Shown here one piece after another: positions 44,390 to 53,668 of a stretch of 64,000 bases of DNA. The notes beneath the pieces were generated by a model. The model ran no database searches. It was not told the origin of the DNA and was given only the letters and a program-made list of their open reading frames with translations. Each line of letters starts with the position of its first letter. The first letter of the stretch is position 1. The position numbers and the translations under genes were made by a program. Source of the DNA: Marinomonas algicola (lineage in GTDB: Bacteria > Pseudomonadota > Gammaproteobacteria > Pseudomonadales > Marinomonadaceae); NCBI RefSeq assembly GCF_014805825.1, contig NZ_CP061941.1:2108001-2172000 (forward strand), written 5' to 3'.

Positions 44390-45454
44390 ATGGAATCGAC
44401 CATGTTGCCATATTTTAAACTCAGCACTTTCTTTGCTCCTGCGGTATATATCGGTATATCAGGAAACCTTTTTGCGGCTAATGTCAGTATTTACAACTGG
44501 GAAGCTTATCTATCCCCAAAAATAATTCAGTTGTTTGAGGAAAAAACAGGACATACAGTCACCCAAACTTATTTTGATAACGATCACAATATTGGCACCT
44601 TATTCTACAGTGGAAAATCCAATTTTTTTGATTTGATAATGGTTCAAAGTTCACGAGCAACTCTTTTTGGTGAAGGCGGTTATTTAAAGCCAGTCGCCTC
44701 TCTTAATTTAAAAAATCTATCACAGTTAAATTCAAGGTGGCGCAATAGCTGTGGTGATTACAGTATTCCTTACAGCTGGGGGACCACTGGATTAGCCTAT
44801 AGAACAAGTGTTGCAAAAACAGACATTACTTCATGGGAAGCTTTTTTTTATCCAAGTGACGAGTTTAAGGAAAAAATTGTTGCACAAACAGATACAACAA
44901 CATTAACTGAAACCGCTTTACTCTATCTTGGCAAAAATCCAAATACAGATAATCTAGATGACCTCAAACAAGCCTATACTATCCTAGTAAACCAGAAGCC
45001 TGATATTTTAGAGTATAAATATGGCATTACTTATGTCTCTGAATTTAAAAATAAGAGTAAAATGGCCATGACATTGGCATTTTCAGGTGATGTTGAAGAA
45101 ATAATAACGCAAACAGGGCAAGATGACTGGGTATACACCATTCCAAAAGAAGGCTCCATGCTGTGGGTCGACTGTCTAAGCTTTCCCGCAAAAAAAATGA
45201 CTACTGCGGCAACCATTGAATTTGTTAATTTTCTAAACACCCCGAAAATAGCCGCTTTAAATTCAGTGGATGTCTACATAACAACACCAAATGATGCCGC
45301 AATGGCTCTACTTCCTAAAGCGTTGCTAGAAGATGAGGAGCTTTACCCAGAGAGCAATTTAATAGAAAAATTAAGTTACCCATACAAAACACTGTCAGAT
45401 GAAAGTTACAAAATCAGACAAAAAATGATGAATTCATTAACACTAGATAAATAG
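44390..45454 (+). CDS. PotD-like periplasmic polyamine-binding protein (NspS-like sensor partner)
   Basis: A 354-residue periplasmic binding protein with an N-terminal signal (cleaved near LFAANV). SIYNWEAYLSPKIIQLFEEKTG matches the polyamine-binding PotD/PotF/NspS family, whose ligand pocket includes this Trp and the later Asp/Glu residues (WVDCLSFPA). No permease or ATPase genes are nearby. Instead a membrane GGDEF-EAL protein follows after 32 bases, as in the Vibrio NspS-MbaA pair, so sensing rather than uptake is likely. Two ATGs (44390, 44402) are possible starts. Ligand unproven. Confidence 0.8.
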   Translation: MESTMLPYFKLSTFFAPAVYIGISGNLFAANVSIYNWEAYLSPKIIQLFEEKTGHTVTQTYFDNDHNIGTLFYSGKSNFFDLIMVQSSRATLFGEGGYLKPVASLNLKNLSQLNSRWRNSCGDYSIPYSWGTTGLAYRTSVAKTDITSWEAFFYPSDEFKEKIVAQTDTTTLTETALLYLGKNPNTDNLDDLKQAYTILVNQKPDILEYKYGITYVSEFKNKSKMAMTLAFSGDVEEIITQTGQDDWVYTIPKEGSMLWVDCLSFPAKKMTTAATIEFVNFLNTPKIAALNSVDVYITTPNDAAMALLPKALLEDEELYPESNLIEKLSYPYKTLSDESYKIRQKMMNSLTLDK

Positions 45455-45486
45455 AAAAGGAGGCTTTTATAAAGCTTGTTACTAAA

Positions 45487-47796
45487 ATGAATTGGGTTTT
45501 ACTCCCTATTATCAGCCTGGTTTTTTTTGTTGTCTCAACAATCGCCATCATGCAAGTTGTTAATGAAAGAAAACAAGAGATTATGTTTCATACAAAACAA
45601 TCTCTTACGCTTATTCATAATAATACAATGCTACAAAAGAAAATATTAGAAGACCTAATACGCCAAACGTTAAACAGTCCAGAAGTGATTGCAGAGGCAA
45701 ATAAGGCAAACGAATTTTTACACGACCTTGCATTGGAGGACGTTCTATTCCGTTATTTTAAACGTTCCAAAAAAATACTGCCTTCGCTAAACTCAATTCA
45801 AATCTTAGATTATAAAGGGGATGTATTGTTTAGCATCGATGAGTCAGATCCATTTGATGAGAAACGTCTTATGCCGATTCCTAAAAAAAATCAGCTGTGG
45901 CTGAACGATTACAACAACCAAAACCCGGCACACTTCTTTAATGAGCTCAATGATAATCAATCTATTCAAGGTTTTATTCAGCCCTTTTCTCAAAATTTAT
46001 TCACAGACCTTAATTTACATAGAAATGATAATGATTTAACACTTTTTTATGCAATAATAACCATAAAAAACAATATAAATCAGAACATAAAAGAGCATAT
46101 AAGACAATCTCTAGGCAGTGATTATGAAATGAAATTCTCAATAATTGACAGAAGAAAACCGCCTAAAGAAAGTGATTTTTTTACAGAAATACATTTCGAA
46201 AATTCAGTACTCGTTAATTCACTTTATACCCTCTCATTAAAACCCGACCTAGCCTCATTTAATAATGAAATAAGAAAAGTGTATTATTCTATATATGGAT
46301 TAGCTCTGGTTGTATCTTTTATTACTTATATCATTTTACGATCATTATTTCTAAAAAACCTAATAAGCCCTTTATTGAAATTATCAAAAGAAATAAGAAA
46401 CGCTAAATACGATATAAACAAAGTTAAAATTAGCCACATTGATAAAAACGATGAAATTTCCGAGCTGAACAACAGTTATCTGAACCTGCTGCACAATGAT
46501 CCACTTACAGGACTGGTCAATAGAAGTCGTTTTATGGCCGAATTAGAACATGCCATTGAGCTAGCAAGAGCAAACAAAAAAATGTTGTCTGTGATCTACA
46601 TCGATTTAGATAACTTTAAACAAGTAAATGACCAATACGGTCATCATACTGGTGACGCGGTATTAATAGAGTTCGCTAACCAATTATCCAATATTGAAGG
46701 GGTAAATAATTCCCAAAGTCAAAGTAAAAATACCGCTTCTCGTCTTTCTGGTGATGAATTTATCCTTTGTATTTCAAATACGGAAGATGTAATACAAATA
46801 ATTCAAGATATTAATGCATTATTTAAACATGGTTTCTTAGTTAAAAATATACGTCATAATATTTATGCGAGTATTGGTGTTGCTACCTACCCGACAGATT
46901 CAGATGACGCCAAAACTATCATTAGCTGTGCTGATGCCGCCATGTATACAGCAAAAGAGAACGGAAAAAATCAATATTGTGTTTTCTCAGCGTCTATAGA
47001 GGAAAAGTCTCAACATCGCCAGTATATAGAAAGGACCCTTTCAAACTCCCTACACAATAATTTGTTACATTTAGTGTACATGCCAATTTATAATTCAAAA
47101 ACAAACATAATTGAAGGTGTAGAAGTGTTACTTAGATGCAAGGAATTGACCAAGAGCTCAATTGGTCCTAATGAGTTTATTCCTATTGCTGAATCTTCTG
47201 GATTGATAAGAAACATTGATCTATGGGTCTTAGAAAATGCTTTCATTCAATACCGTAGGCTTAAAGACAAATATAATTTTTCTGGTTATTTCTCTATAAA
47301 CATCTCAGGGGTTGAACTAAGTAATAACGATTTTTCCAACGGGTTAACGTTTCTTTTAGAAAAATATAAAATACCTCCTAACAAAATCGAACTTGAAATA
47401 ACAGAAACCAGCCTAATTTCTGTAGACAATAAAAGCCTTGAGCTATTCAAAAAAATAAAGTCGTTAGGTGTTAATATTTCCCTAGACGATTTTGGGACTG
47501 GCTATAGCTCGTTCAATCAGCTCTCATCATTTCCTGTAGATACATTAAAAATAGATAAATCCTTTATCGATACATTAGAACACATTAATGTTAACGAGTA
47601 TTCACTCATGAATGTCATCCTTTCAATTGCCAAGCTTTACAACTTAAAGGTGATTGCAGAAGGAGTAGAAACAGAGAAACAACTTACTCATTTAACTCGA
47701 TTTGGTTGTTATCACATACAAGGTTATTATTTTAGCCAACCTATTATATTTGATGAGCTAACCTTAATAATCAATAAACCTTTTACTAAGACCTGA
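45487..47796 (+). CDS. Membrane GGDEF-EAL protein (MbaA-like c-di-GMP enzyme)
   Basis: A 769-residue protein. TM1 is at residues 4-23; a periplasmic sensor domain covers about 25-265; TM2 follows near YSIYGLALVVSFITYIIL; then comes a HAMP-like linker. The GGDEF domain (about 335-500) has DPLTGLVNR and YIDLDNFKQVND, but the signature reads SGDEF. The EAL domain (about 515-765) reads EVLLR at its signature and keeps the other catalytic residues (NISGVEL, ELEITET, DDFGTGYSSF, LKIDKSF, IAEGVET), so phosphodiesterase activity is likely; cyclase activity is open. A GGAGG site lies 23 bases before the ATG, so an earlier non-ATG start (for example ATA at 45469) is possible. Confidence 0.88.
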   Translation: MNWVLLPIISLVFFVVSTIAIMQVVNERKQEIMFHTKQSLTLIHNNTMLQKKILEDLIRQTLNSPEVIAEANKANEFLHDLALEDVLFRYFKRSKKILPSLNSIQILDYKGDVLFSIDESDPFDEKRLMPIPKKNQLWLNDYNNQNPAHFFNELNDNQSIQGFIQPFSQNLFTDLNLHRNDNDLTLFYAIITIKNNINQNIKEHIRQSLGSDYEMKFSIIDRRKPPKESDFFTEIHFENSVLVNSLYTLSLKPDLASFNNEIRKVYYSIYGLALVVSFITYIILRSLFLKNLISPLLKLSKEIRNAKYDINKVKISHIDKNDEISELNNSYLNLLHNDPLTGLVNRSRFMAELEHAIELARANKKMLSVIYIDLDNFKQVNDQYGHHTGDAVLIEFANQLSNIEGVNNSQSQSKNTASRLSGDEFILCISNTEDVIQIIQDINALFKHGFLVKNIRHNIYASIGVATYPTDSDDAKTIISCADAAMYTAKENGKNQYCVFSASIEEKSQHRQYIERTLSNSLHNNLLHLVYMPIYNSKTNIIEGVEVLLRCKELTKSSIGPNEFIPIAESSGLIRNIDLWVLENAFIQYRRLKDKYNFSGYFSINISGVELSNNDFSNGLTFLLEKYKIPPNKIELEITETSLISVDNKSLELFKKIKSLGVNISLDDFGTGYSSFNQLSSFPVDTLKIDKSFIDTLEHINVNEYSLMNVILSIAKLYNLKVIAEGVETEKQLTHLTRFGCYHIQGYYFSQPIIFDELTLIINKPFTKT

Positions 47797-48349
47797 ATTC
47801 AAGCCCGAAGTGCGACACTTTTCATTTCAAGCAACCGCGCAGCAATCAAAACCAAGGACGGTCGCTGAGTATTCTTGACATACTTCGATTTGCTCGGCTT
47901 AGTCGACAAGCTTCTAGTGGTATACTATCTACAATAAAAAAATCACTTTCTGGGCACATTTAGAGAACAATACTTTACCTAAGTTCTTCTCATATAAAGC
48001 TAAGTCTTCGAGCTCTCCTGTTATAAACAGAGCGTTCAATACACCCAACGACTTCGTGCGGCAACGGTTTAAAAAGAAAATGTTCAGAATCGATACTCAA
48101 ACAGTCTGTCAGTGACTCATCGTATTATCAATTTGCTAGATCATTAATGATAATTTCTTATTGAGGGTGAGTAACTTAATCTTTTTACCGTATTTTCCAT
48201 AGGCACCACGGGTAAAGGGTCTTTTTTTGAATGAAAAGAAATATCAAATGACAGGTAAGCGACAGTTTAATGATATATCTTGTTTGGTATGGGTACATTC
48301 TAAAAGTACTAGTATATTTATAAAAAAAATAACAAGCAGGAGATAACCT
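47797..48349. other. Non-coding region with decayed gene fragments
   Basis: No intact gene. On the minus strand about 47864-47944 reads DFFIVDSIPLEACRL, resembling an IS982-type transposase. About 47990-48130 reads HFLFKPLPHEVVGCIERSV, resembling the end of a response-regulator receiver domain (Lys-Pro motif). Both are short and separated by stops. The last ~150 bases are AT-rich and should contain the tctC promoter. Confidence 0.45.
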
Positions 48350-49357
48350 ATGCTGAATCGTAAGTCCGTTCTGTCTACCTCTATTAAACTTGCCGTCGCG
48401 AGTACTTTTTCAACCGTTATTCTAGTAAGCCAAGCACAAGCTTTCGAGCCTGCTCGATCCGCTGAATGCATAGCTCCAGCAAATCCAGGCGGTGGTTGGG
48501 ACTTTACTTGCCGTAGTGTTGGCAAAACCTTAGTAGATCTTCAGTACATTAAAGGCAACGTTCAGACTGTTAACATGAGCGGCGCGGGTGGCGGTGTTGC
48601 ATTTGCCCATACAGTGAGTAAGCGCTCTAAAGACGATGCTCTGATTGTGGCAGCAAGTACTGCGACAACAACACGTCTTGCACAAGGACAGTTTCCAGGT
48701 ATGAATGCCGACCAAGTTAAATGGGTTGGAACACTGGGCGCTGACTATGGAGTTATCGCTGTAAGCAAAGATTCTAAATTTCAAAATCTAACGGAATTGA
48801 TGGATTCTCTAAGAAGTGATCCAAATTCGGTTAAATTCGCAGGTGGTAGTGCTACAGGTGGCTGGGATCATTTAAAAGTACTGATTACAGCAAAAGAAGC
48901 CAAGGTTGAAAATCTTCCAAAAATCAAATATCTCGCCTTTAACGGTGGTAGTGAAGCCATTGTTCAAGTAGTTGGTGGCCATATTGATGCTTACACAGGA
49001 GATGTATCAGAAATAAAAGGCTTTATGGATTCCGGTGATTTGCGTGTATTAGCCGTTCTTGCAGAAGAGCGTTTGCCAGAGCCATTTGGCCATATTCCAA
49101 CAGCCATGGAGCAAGGAATCGGTACGATTGCACCGAACTGGCGTGGTTTTTATGTTCCAGGTGATGCGAGTAGTGATTCGTACAATTGGTGGGTAGAAAC
49201 AGTAGATGAATTGTACACAACGCCAGAGTGGAAAGAGGTTATGGCAAAAAATGGTCTAATGCCATTCCATAAAACAGGTGAAGAATTCACTCAATTTGTA
49301 AAAAATCAAACTCTAGACATTCGTCTATTGTCACAAGACATTGGCCTAATTAAATAA
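48350..49357 (+). CDS. tctC: Tripartite tricarboxylate transporter binding protein TctC
   Basis: A periplasmic TTT-family solute receptor, 335 residues. Signal peptide ends near AQAFEP; the mature start IAPANPGGGWDFTCRSVGK is the family ligand loop. Later TGGWDHLK and YVPGDA blocks also fit. AGGAG lies ahead of the ATG. A hairpin after the stop may favour its high expression over tctBA. Ligand likely citrate or another carboxylate; not determinable here. Confidence 0.93.
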   Translation: MLNRKSVLSTSIKLAVASTFSTVILVSQAQAFEPARSAECIAPANPGGGWDFTCRSVGKTLVDLQYIKGNVQTVNMSGAGGGVAFAHTVSKRSKDDALIVAASTATTTRLAQGQFPGMNADQVKWVGTLGADYGVIAVSKDSKFQNLTELMDSLRSDPNSVKFAGGSATGGWDHLKVLITAKEAKVENLPKIKYLAFNGGSEAIVQVVGGHIDAYTGDVSEIKGFMDSGDLRVLAVLAEERLPEPFGHIPTAMEQGIGTIAPNWRGFYVPGDASSDSYNWWVETVDELYTTPEWKEVMAKNGLMPFHKTGEEFTQFVKNQTLDIRLLSQDIGLIK

Positions 49358-49378
49358 TTAGCCCTTGTAGCCAACCTT

Positions 49379-49406
49379 AAGGGACGAGAGCATCTTTTCG
49401 TCCCTT
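49379..49406 (+). terminator. Attenuating hairpin between tctC and tctB
   Basis: AAGGGACGA pairs with TCGTCCCTT, then TATTT. Partial termination here would give more binding protein than permease. Confidence 0.65.
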
Positions 49407-49442
49407 TATTTAACTGTAAATTCTTAACTATGGAGCGACGTC

Positions 49443-49883
49443 ATGCGTTTAAATGATCGCGTTTTTGGCATACTTATGCTGATTTTAGCCTTTGGCTACG
49501 GTTGGGAAGCAACTCAATTTCCTGAGCCTTTTGGTGGCGGTGAATCTGTAGGCCCAGAAACATTCCCTATTATCCTATCATTCTTATTGGGTATTAGTGC
49601 TGTTTATTTAATCCTTAAACCTGATCCTGATGAAGCTTGGCCAGCATCTAAAATGCTGTTAGAGCTTTCCGCAGTAGCATTAGCCATTCTAGTGTTTGCA
49701 TGGGCAATTGAACCTATAGGTTTTATACCTGCAGCCATTATGATTGTGTCTTATTTATGTTGGAGAATGGGCGCAAAGCCTAAAAATTGCCTATTAACAG
49801 GAACAATCAGTTCGGTGGTCATGTTCTTAATCTTTAATAATATGTTGGAATTAGCACTGCCACTAGGTTTACTGGAGTTTTAA
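49443..49883 (+). CDS. tctB: Tripartite tricarboxylate transporter small membrane subunit TctB
   Basis: 146 residues with four hydrophobic helices, including FGILMLILAFGYGWEA and FPIILSFLLGISAVYLIL. Family pattern FGGGESVGPETFPI near residue 30. ATG follows GGAG. It ends 2 bases before tctA. Confidence 0.92.
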   Translation: MRLNDRVFGILMLILAFGYGWEATQFPEPFGGGESVGPETFPIILSFLLGISAVYLILKPDPDEAWPASKMLLELSAVALAILVFAWAIEPIGFIPAAIMIVSYLCWRMGAKPKNCLLTGTISSVVMFLIFNNMLELALPLGLLEF

Positions 49884-49885
49884 AG

Positions 49886-51400
49886 ATGGAAACAATCAAT
49901 TTATTAATGCAAGGTTTTGCCGTAGCACTAACGCCTGAAAGTATTATGTTTGCCATAATAGGTTCTATTTTAGGCACCTTAATTGGTGCATTACCTGGTT
50001 TAGGCCCTGCAAACGGTGTGGCTATCTTAATACCACTCGCTTTTAGTTTAGGTTTATCCCCAACGTCTTCTTTGATCTTACTAACTTCTGTTTATGCTGG
50101 CGCTATGTATGGTGGACGTATTTCTTCCATCTTGTTAAATATTCCAGGTGATGAGCCCGCTATGATGACCTGTTTAGACGGTTATCCAATGGCTTTAAAA
50201 GGTAAAGCCGCTGAAGCATTAGCCATCTCTGCCATTGCGTCTTTTATTGGCAGCTTAATTGCTACTATCGGCTTAGTTATTTTGGCTCCTATTCTAGCTA
50301 AGTTTGCCCTTAAATTTGGGCCAGCAGAGTATTTTGCTCTATTTGCACTGGCGTTTGCGACACTGGGCGGTATTACAGGTAAAAATCAATTTAAAACGTT
50401 AATGGCGGCGGCTTTAGGTTTAATGATTGCGTCCGTTGGTATTGATATTTCCTCTGGAGTACAACGTTATACATTCAATACCTTAGAGTTATTTGAAGGC
50501 GTCGATTTCATTATTGCAATCGTGGGTTTGTTTGCCATCAGTGAGTTACTTTTCTTTATTGAAAAACATGCCGGAGATGGCATGAAAAAAGTGGCGGTGA
50601 ATCGACTTAAATTAACCATGAAAGATGTGATAAAAGTACTTCCTTCATCTATTCGTGGAGCATTACTTGGCTTTGTTGCCGGTGTTTTACCTGGTGCGGG
50701 AGCGTCTCTAGGAAGTTTTGTCAGCTATACATTAGAAAAGAAAATTGTTGGCACGAACGGCGATTTTGGTAAAGGCGATCCGCGTGGTGTAGCGGCTCCA
50801 GAAGCAGGAAATAATGGTGCGGCATCCGGCGCACTTGTTCCAATGCTAACCCTAGGTGTACCTGGAAGTGGTACAACAGCGGTGCTTCTTGCTATGTTGA
50901 TATCACTTAATGTGACACCTGGCCCAATGTTATTTCAACAGAACGCGGATCTTGTTTGGGGTGTTATTGCTGCATTATTTGTTGGTAACTTAGTATTGTT
51001 ATTACTTAACATTCCTATGGTTGGAATCTTTGTTAAGTTGCTAAGTATTCCACCAAAATACTTGATGCCTATTGTCACTCTGGTGGCGTCAGTGGGTATC
51101 TATTCCGTTAGCCACAGTGCTTTGGATCTGTATTTTATGGTGGCTTTTGGTGTTGTTGGGTATATTTTAAGAAAAGTCGATATTCCTTTAGTTCCGGTTA
51201 TTCTTGGCATGCTGCTTGGCCCTGAAATGGAAAAAAGCTTACGCCATGCATTAGTATTATCTGATGGTGATTGGGGTGCTCTTTTCAATAGTGGTTTGAG
51301 TATTGGTTTGTGGGTGGTAGCTATCTTAGGATTAGTCTTACCAGTAATTATTGGGCCCATTGTGAGATCTAAAATGAGACAGGCTAAAACAAGTGATTAA
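49886..51400 (+). CDS. tctA: Tripartite tricarboxylate transporter large membrane subunit TctA
   Basis: 504 residues, about twelve helices, forming the permease with TctB. Signature blocks: GALPGLGPANGVAILIPLAF near residue 37, GAMYGGRISSILLNIPGD, and the repeated GVLPGAGASLGSFVSY with AAPEAGNNGAASGALVPMLTLGVPGSGTT (in segments). Na+ or H+ driven by family knowledge. Confidence 0.95.
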   Translation: METINLLMQGFAVALTPESIMFAIIGSILGTLIGALPGLGPANGVAILIPLAFSLGLSPTSSLILLTSVYAGAMYGGRISSILLNIPGDEPAMMTCLDGYPMALKGKAAEALAISAIASFIGSLIATIGLVILAPILAKFALKFGPAEYFALFALAFATLGGITGKNQFKTLMAAALGLMIASVGIDISSGVQRYTFNTLELFEGVDFIIAIVGLFAISELLFFIEKHAGDGMKKVAVNRLKLTMKDVIKVLPSSIRGALLGFVAGVLPGAGASLGSFVSYTLEKKIVGTNGDFGKGDPRGVAAPEAGNNGAASGALVPMLTLGVPGSGTTAVLLAMLISLNVTPGPMLFQQNADLVWGVIAALFVGNLVLLLLNIPMVGIFVKLLSIPPKYLMPIVTLVASVGIYSVSHSALDLYFMVAFGVVGYILRKVDIPLVPVILGMLLGPEMEKSLRHALVLSDGDWGALFNSGLSIGLWVVAILGLVLPVIIGPIVRSKMRQAKTSD

Positions 51401-51470
51401 ACACTCAATTTAGTTTATGTTTAGATGCACATGGAGTTTAGCGCAATAACGGACGCTACTTTAACGAATG

Positions 51471-51506
51471 AAAATTCGGAGTGAATGATATTTTGCTCCG
51501 AATTTT
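51471..51506 (+). terminator. Terminator of tctCBA
   Basis: AAAATTCGGAG pairs perfectly with CTCCGAATTTT; the trailing Ts are part of the stem. Confidence 0.8.
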
Positions 51507-51564
51507 GTACTTTTAAAGACCAAATTTTTTTATCGATAATAGTTTATTCGTAGCGAGTGTACTC

Positions 51565-52248
51565 ATGAGAGTGTTAGTAGTAGAAGATACGAAAGTGCTT
51601 GGAGAAGCGATATGTGAGCGCTTAAACAGTCTTGGTCATGCGGCTGATTTAGTCATGAATGGACAGCAGGCTTCAGACATCCTGAAATATCAAACGGTCG
51701 ATTTGATTCTTCTAGACCTAAACTTACCTGGGTTGTCAGGTTTACAAGTGCTGAAAAACCTACGATCTCGTGATAATCCAACCCCTGTTCTGATTTTAAC
51801 GGCACAAGATCAAATTGAATACCGTATACGTTTGTTAGATGCTGGAGCGGATGACTATTTAACCAAACCTTTTAATTTTGGCGAGCTTGAAGCCCGTTGT
51901 CGCGCGTTACTTCGACGGCATCATGGGTATGCGAAAAACATCACTGATCATGGCAATTTACAGGTGAATCGTGACGCCAGGCAAGTTTTACTTAATGGTG
52001 AAGTGCAGCCGATTACGAGTAGGGAGTTTCAATTACTTGAAATTTTTTTAGGGCATTTAGGGCGCGTACTCAGTAAAGATGAAATAACGGAACACTTGTT
52101 TAACTTTGATGAAAGTCCAGGACCGAATGCGATTGAATTATACGTTGGTCGATTACGGAAAAAACTGTCGGGTAGCTCTTTGATTATTAGCACCTTAAGA
52201 GGATTAGGCTATGTGGCAGAAGTTACCAAGCTACCAAAGTCAGACTGA
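51565..52248 (+). CDS. tctD: OmpR-family response regulator (TctD-like)
   Basis: 227 residues: receiver domain (1-120) with phospho-acceptor D51 in LILLDLNLPG, T in LTAQD and K in LTKPF; winged-helix DNA-binding domain (125-225) with ITSREFQLLEIFL and ELYVGRLRKKL. Directly downstream of tctCBA and overlapping the kinase gene by 38 bases, so it is expected to control the transporter, as TctD does in Salmonella. Confidence 0.92.
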   Translation: MRVLVVEDTKVLGEAICERLNSLGHAADLVMNGQQASDILKYQTVDLILLDLNLPGLSGLQVLKNLRSRDNPTPVLILTAQDQIEYRIRLLDAGADDYLTKPFNFGELEARCRALLRRHHGYAKNITDHGNLQVNRDARQVLLNGEVQPITSREFQLLEIFLGHLGRVLSKDEITEHLFNFDESPGPNAIELYVGRLRKKLSGSSLIISTLRGLGYVAEVTKLPKSD

Positions 52249-53668
52249 AGAAGAGCAGCAGTCATTAAAAAAAGCGCCTTCTTTACGTGTACGTTTTATT
52301 GTCGCAGGCATCGGTATTATCAGTATTATTGCTATCATAGTGATTAATCTGGTGTTTAATTATAGTCAACGTTTGGCTGATTTATCCTATGATCGTTTGC
52401 TTAGAAGTGCTCTTCTACAAATGGATGAAAATGTTATTTTAGTACGAGGAAAAATCTCTATTGATATTCCTTGGTCTGTATTTTCTACCTTGGCACAGGC
52501 AAATGACGATCGTATTTTTTATCGGGTAGACAGTTCAGAAAATGGCTTTATCACTGGTTACAAAGAATTAGAAGGTGAGCCACCTACTCCATCAAAACTG
52601 GGAGAAATGCAATTTTATAATCAAGCGTTTTCCGGTGAAGAAATCCGTGTGGCTTGGCTTGAACGAGGCTTAACTGAACCAAATACTCAAGGAACTATTC
52701 GGATTCTATTAGCTCAAACTCGCTTGTCGCGAGAGGAAATGTCTTCTTCGATCACTTCCAGAGCGTTACAAGTAGTCGTCTTGATTGTTTTTGTAACCAT
52801 TGCTTTAATTACCTTTGGTAGTCATTTTGTATTGCGCCCATTACATCGTTTAGAAGATGTATTAGAAGCACGGCAACCCGGTGACTTGTCCCCTATCATG
52901 ATTAACACCCCAAAAGAGACTTACCAATTAAAAGTGTCTATTAATCATTTTATGGCGCGATTGCAGCAAAATTTAGAGCAGTTAGAAAATTATACGGCAG
53001 AATCTGCACATCAATTACGAACGCCACTATCGAGTTTAAAAGCCCTTGCAGAGAATGCCCGGGATCAAACAACCCCCGAAAGGCAGCAAGAGGCATTAAA
53101 GCAAATTGTTCTGCAAAGCGATAAACTGAGCCAAACCGTTACCATGTTACTTAATCAAGCTGTGGTTTCCCATCGGTTGCAAACCCAAGGCCTTGTTGAA
53201 ATTGAAATGAATGGATTGGTAAAGCAGATCTGCATGGATTTAGCGGTTTCGGCTTTGCAACAAAAGATCTATTTATCTTTCGATTCATCTGCTCCAGACG
53301 CTTCAATTTTAGGTGATGTGTTTTCACTGCAGCAAATGTTTTCCAATATTATTGATAATGCCATTCGTTATAGCCGCGTACACGATAACGAATCGTCTAA
53401 GTCTGTTGATATTCATGTATTCCAAACGAATGGTTTTGTTGGCGTTAAGGTAATTGATTACGGTGTTGGTATCAGTGATGACGATAAAACCAAAGTATTT
53501 GATCGATTTTATCGAGGGCAGTACGAAATTTCAGGAAGCGGTGTTGGTCTAGCGATGGTAAAAGACATTGCGGATAGACACAATGCAACACTTTCAATTT
53601 CAGATACCGAGCCCCAAGGGACTACTATTGAAGTTTTATTACCAGAACATAATGAGGTGGAAGCATGA
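52211..53668 (+). CDS. tctE: Sensor histidine kinase (TctE-like)
   Basis: 485 residues. TM1 near 32-52 (FIVAGIGIISIIAIIVINLV), a periplasmic 2CSK_N/TctE-type sensor domain (about 55-175), TM2 near VVVLIVFVTIALITFGSHF, then HAMP. The H-box is ESAHQLRTPLSSLKAL, followed by N-box DNAIRYS and G-boxes DYGVGISD and GSGVGLAMVKDI. Its start lies inside the regulator gene and its end overlaps the next gene by four bases (ATGA), giving a tightly coupled three-gene unit. Confidence 0.92.
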   Translation: MWQKLPSYQSQTEEEQQSLKKAPSLRVRFIVAGIGIISIIAIIVINLVFNYSQRLADLSYDRLLRSALLQMDENVILVRGKISIDIPWSVFSTLAQANDDRIFYRVDSSENGFITGYKELEGEPPTPSKLGEMQFYNQAFSGEEIRVAWLERGLTEPNTQGTIRILLAQTRLSREEMSSSITSRALQVVVLIVFVTIALITFGSHFVLRPLHRLEDVLEARQPGDLSPIMINTPKETYQLKVSINHFMARLQQNLEQLENYTAESAHQLRTPLSSLKALAENARDQTTPERQQEALKQIVLQSDKLSQTVTMLLNQAVVSHRLQTQGLVEIEMNGLVKQICMDLAVSALQQKIYLSFDSSAPDASILGDVFSLQQMFSNIIDNAIRYSRVHDNESSKSVDIHVFQTNGFVGVKVIDYGVGISDDDKTKVFDRFYRGQYEISGSGVGLAMVKDIADRHNATLSISDTEPQGTTIEVLLPEHNEVEA

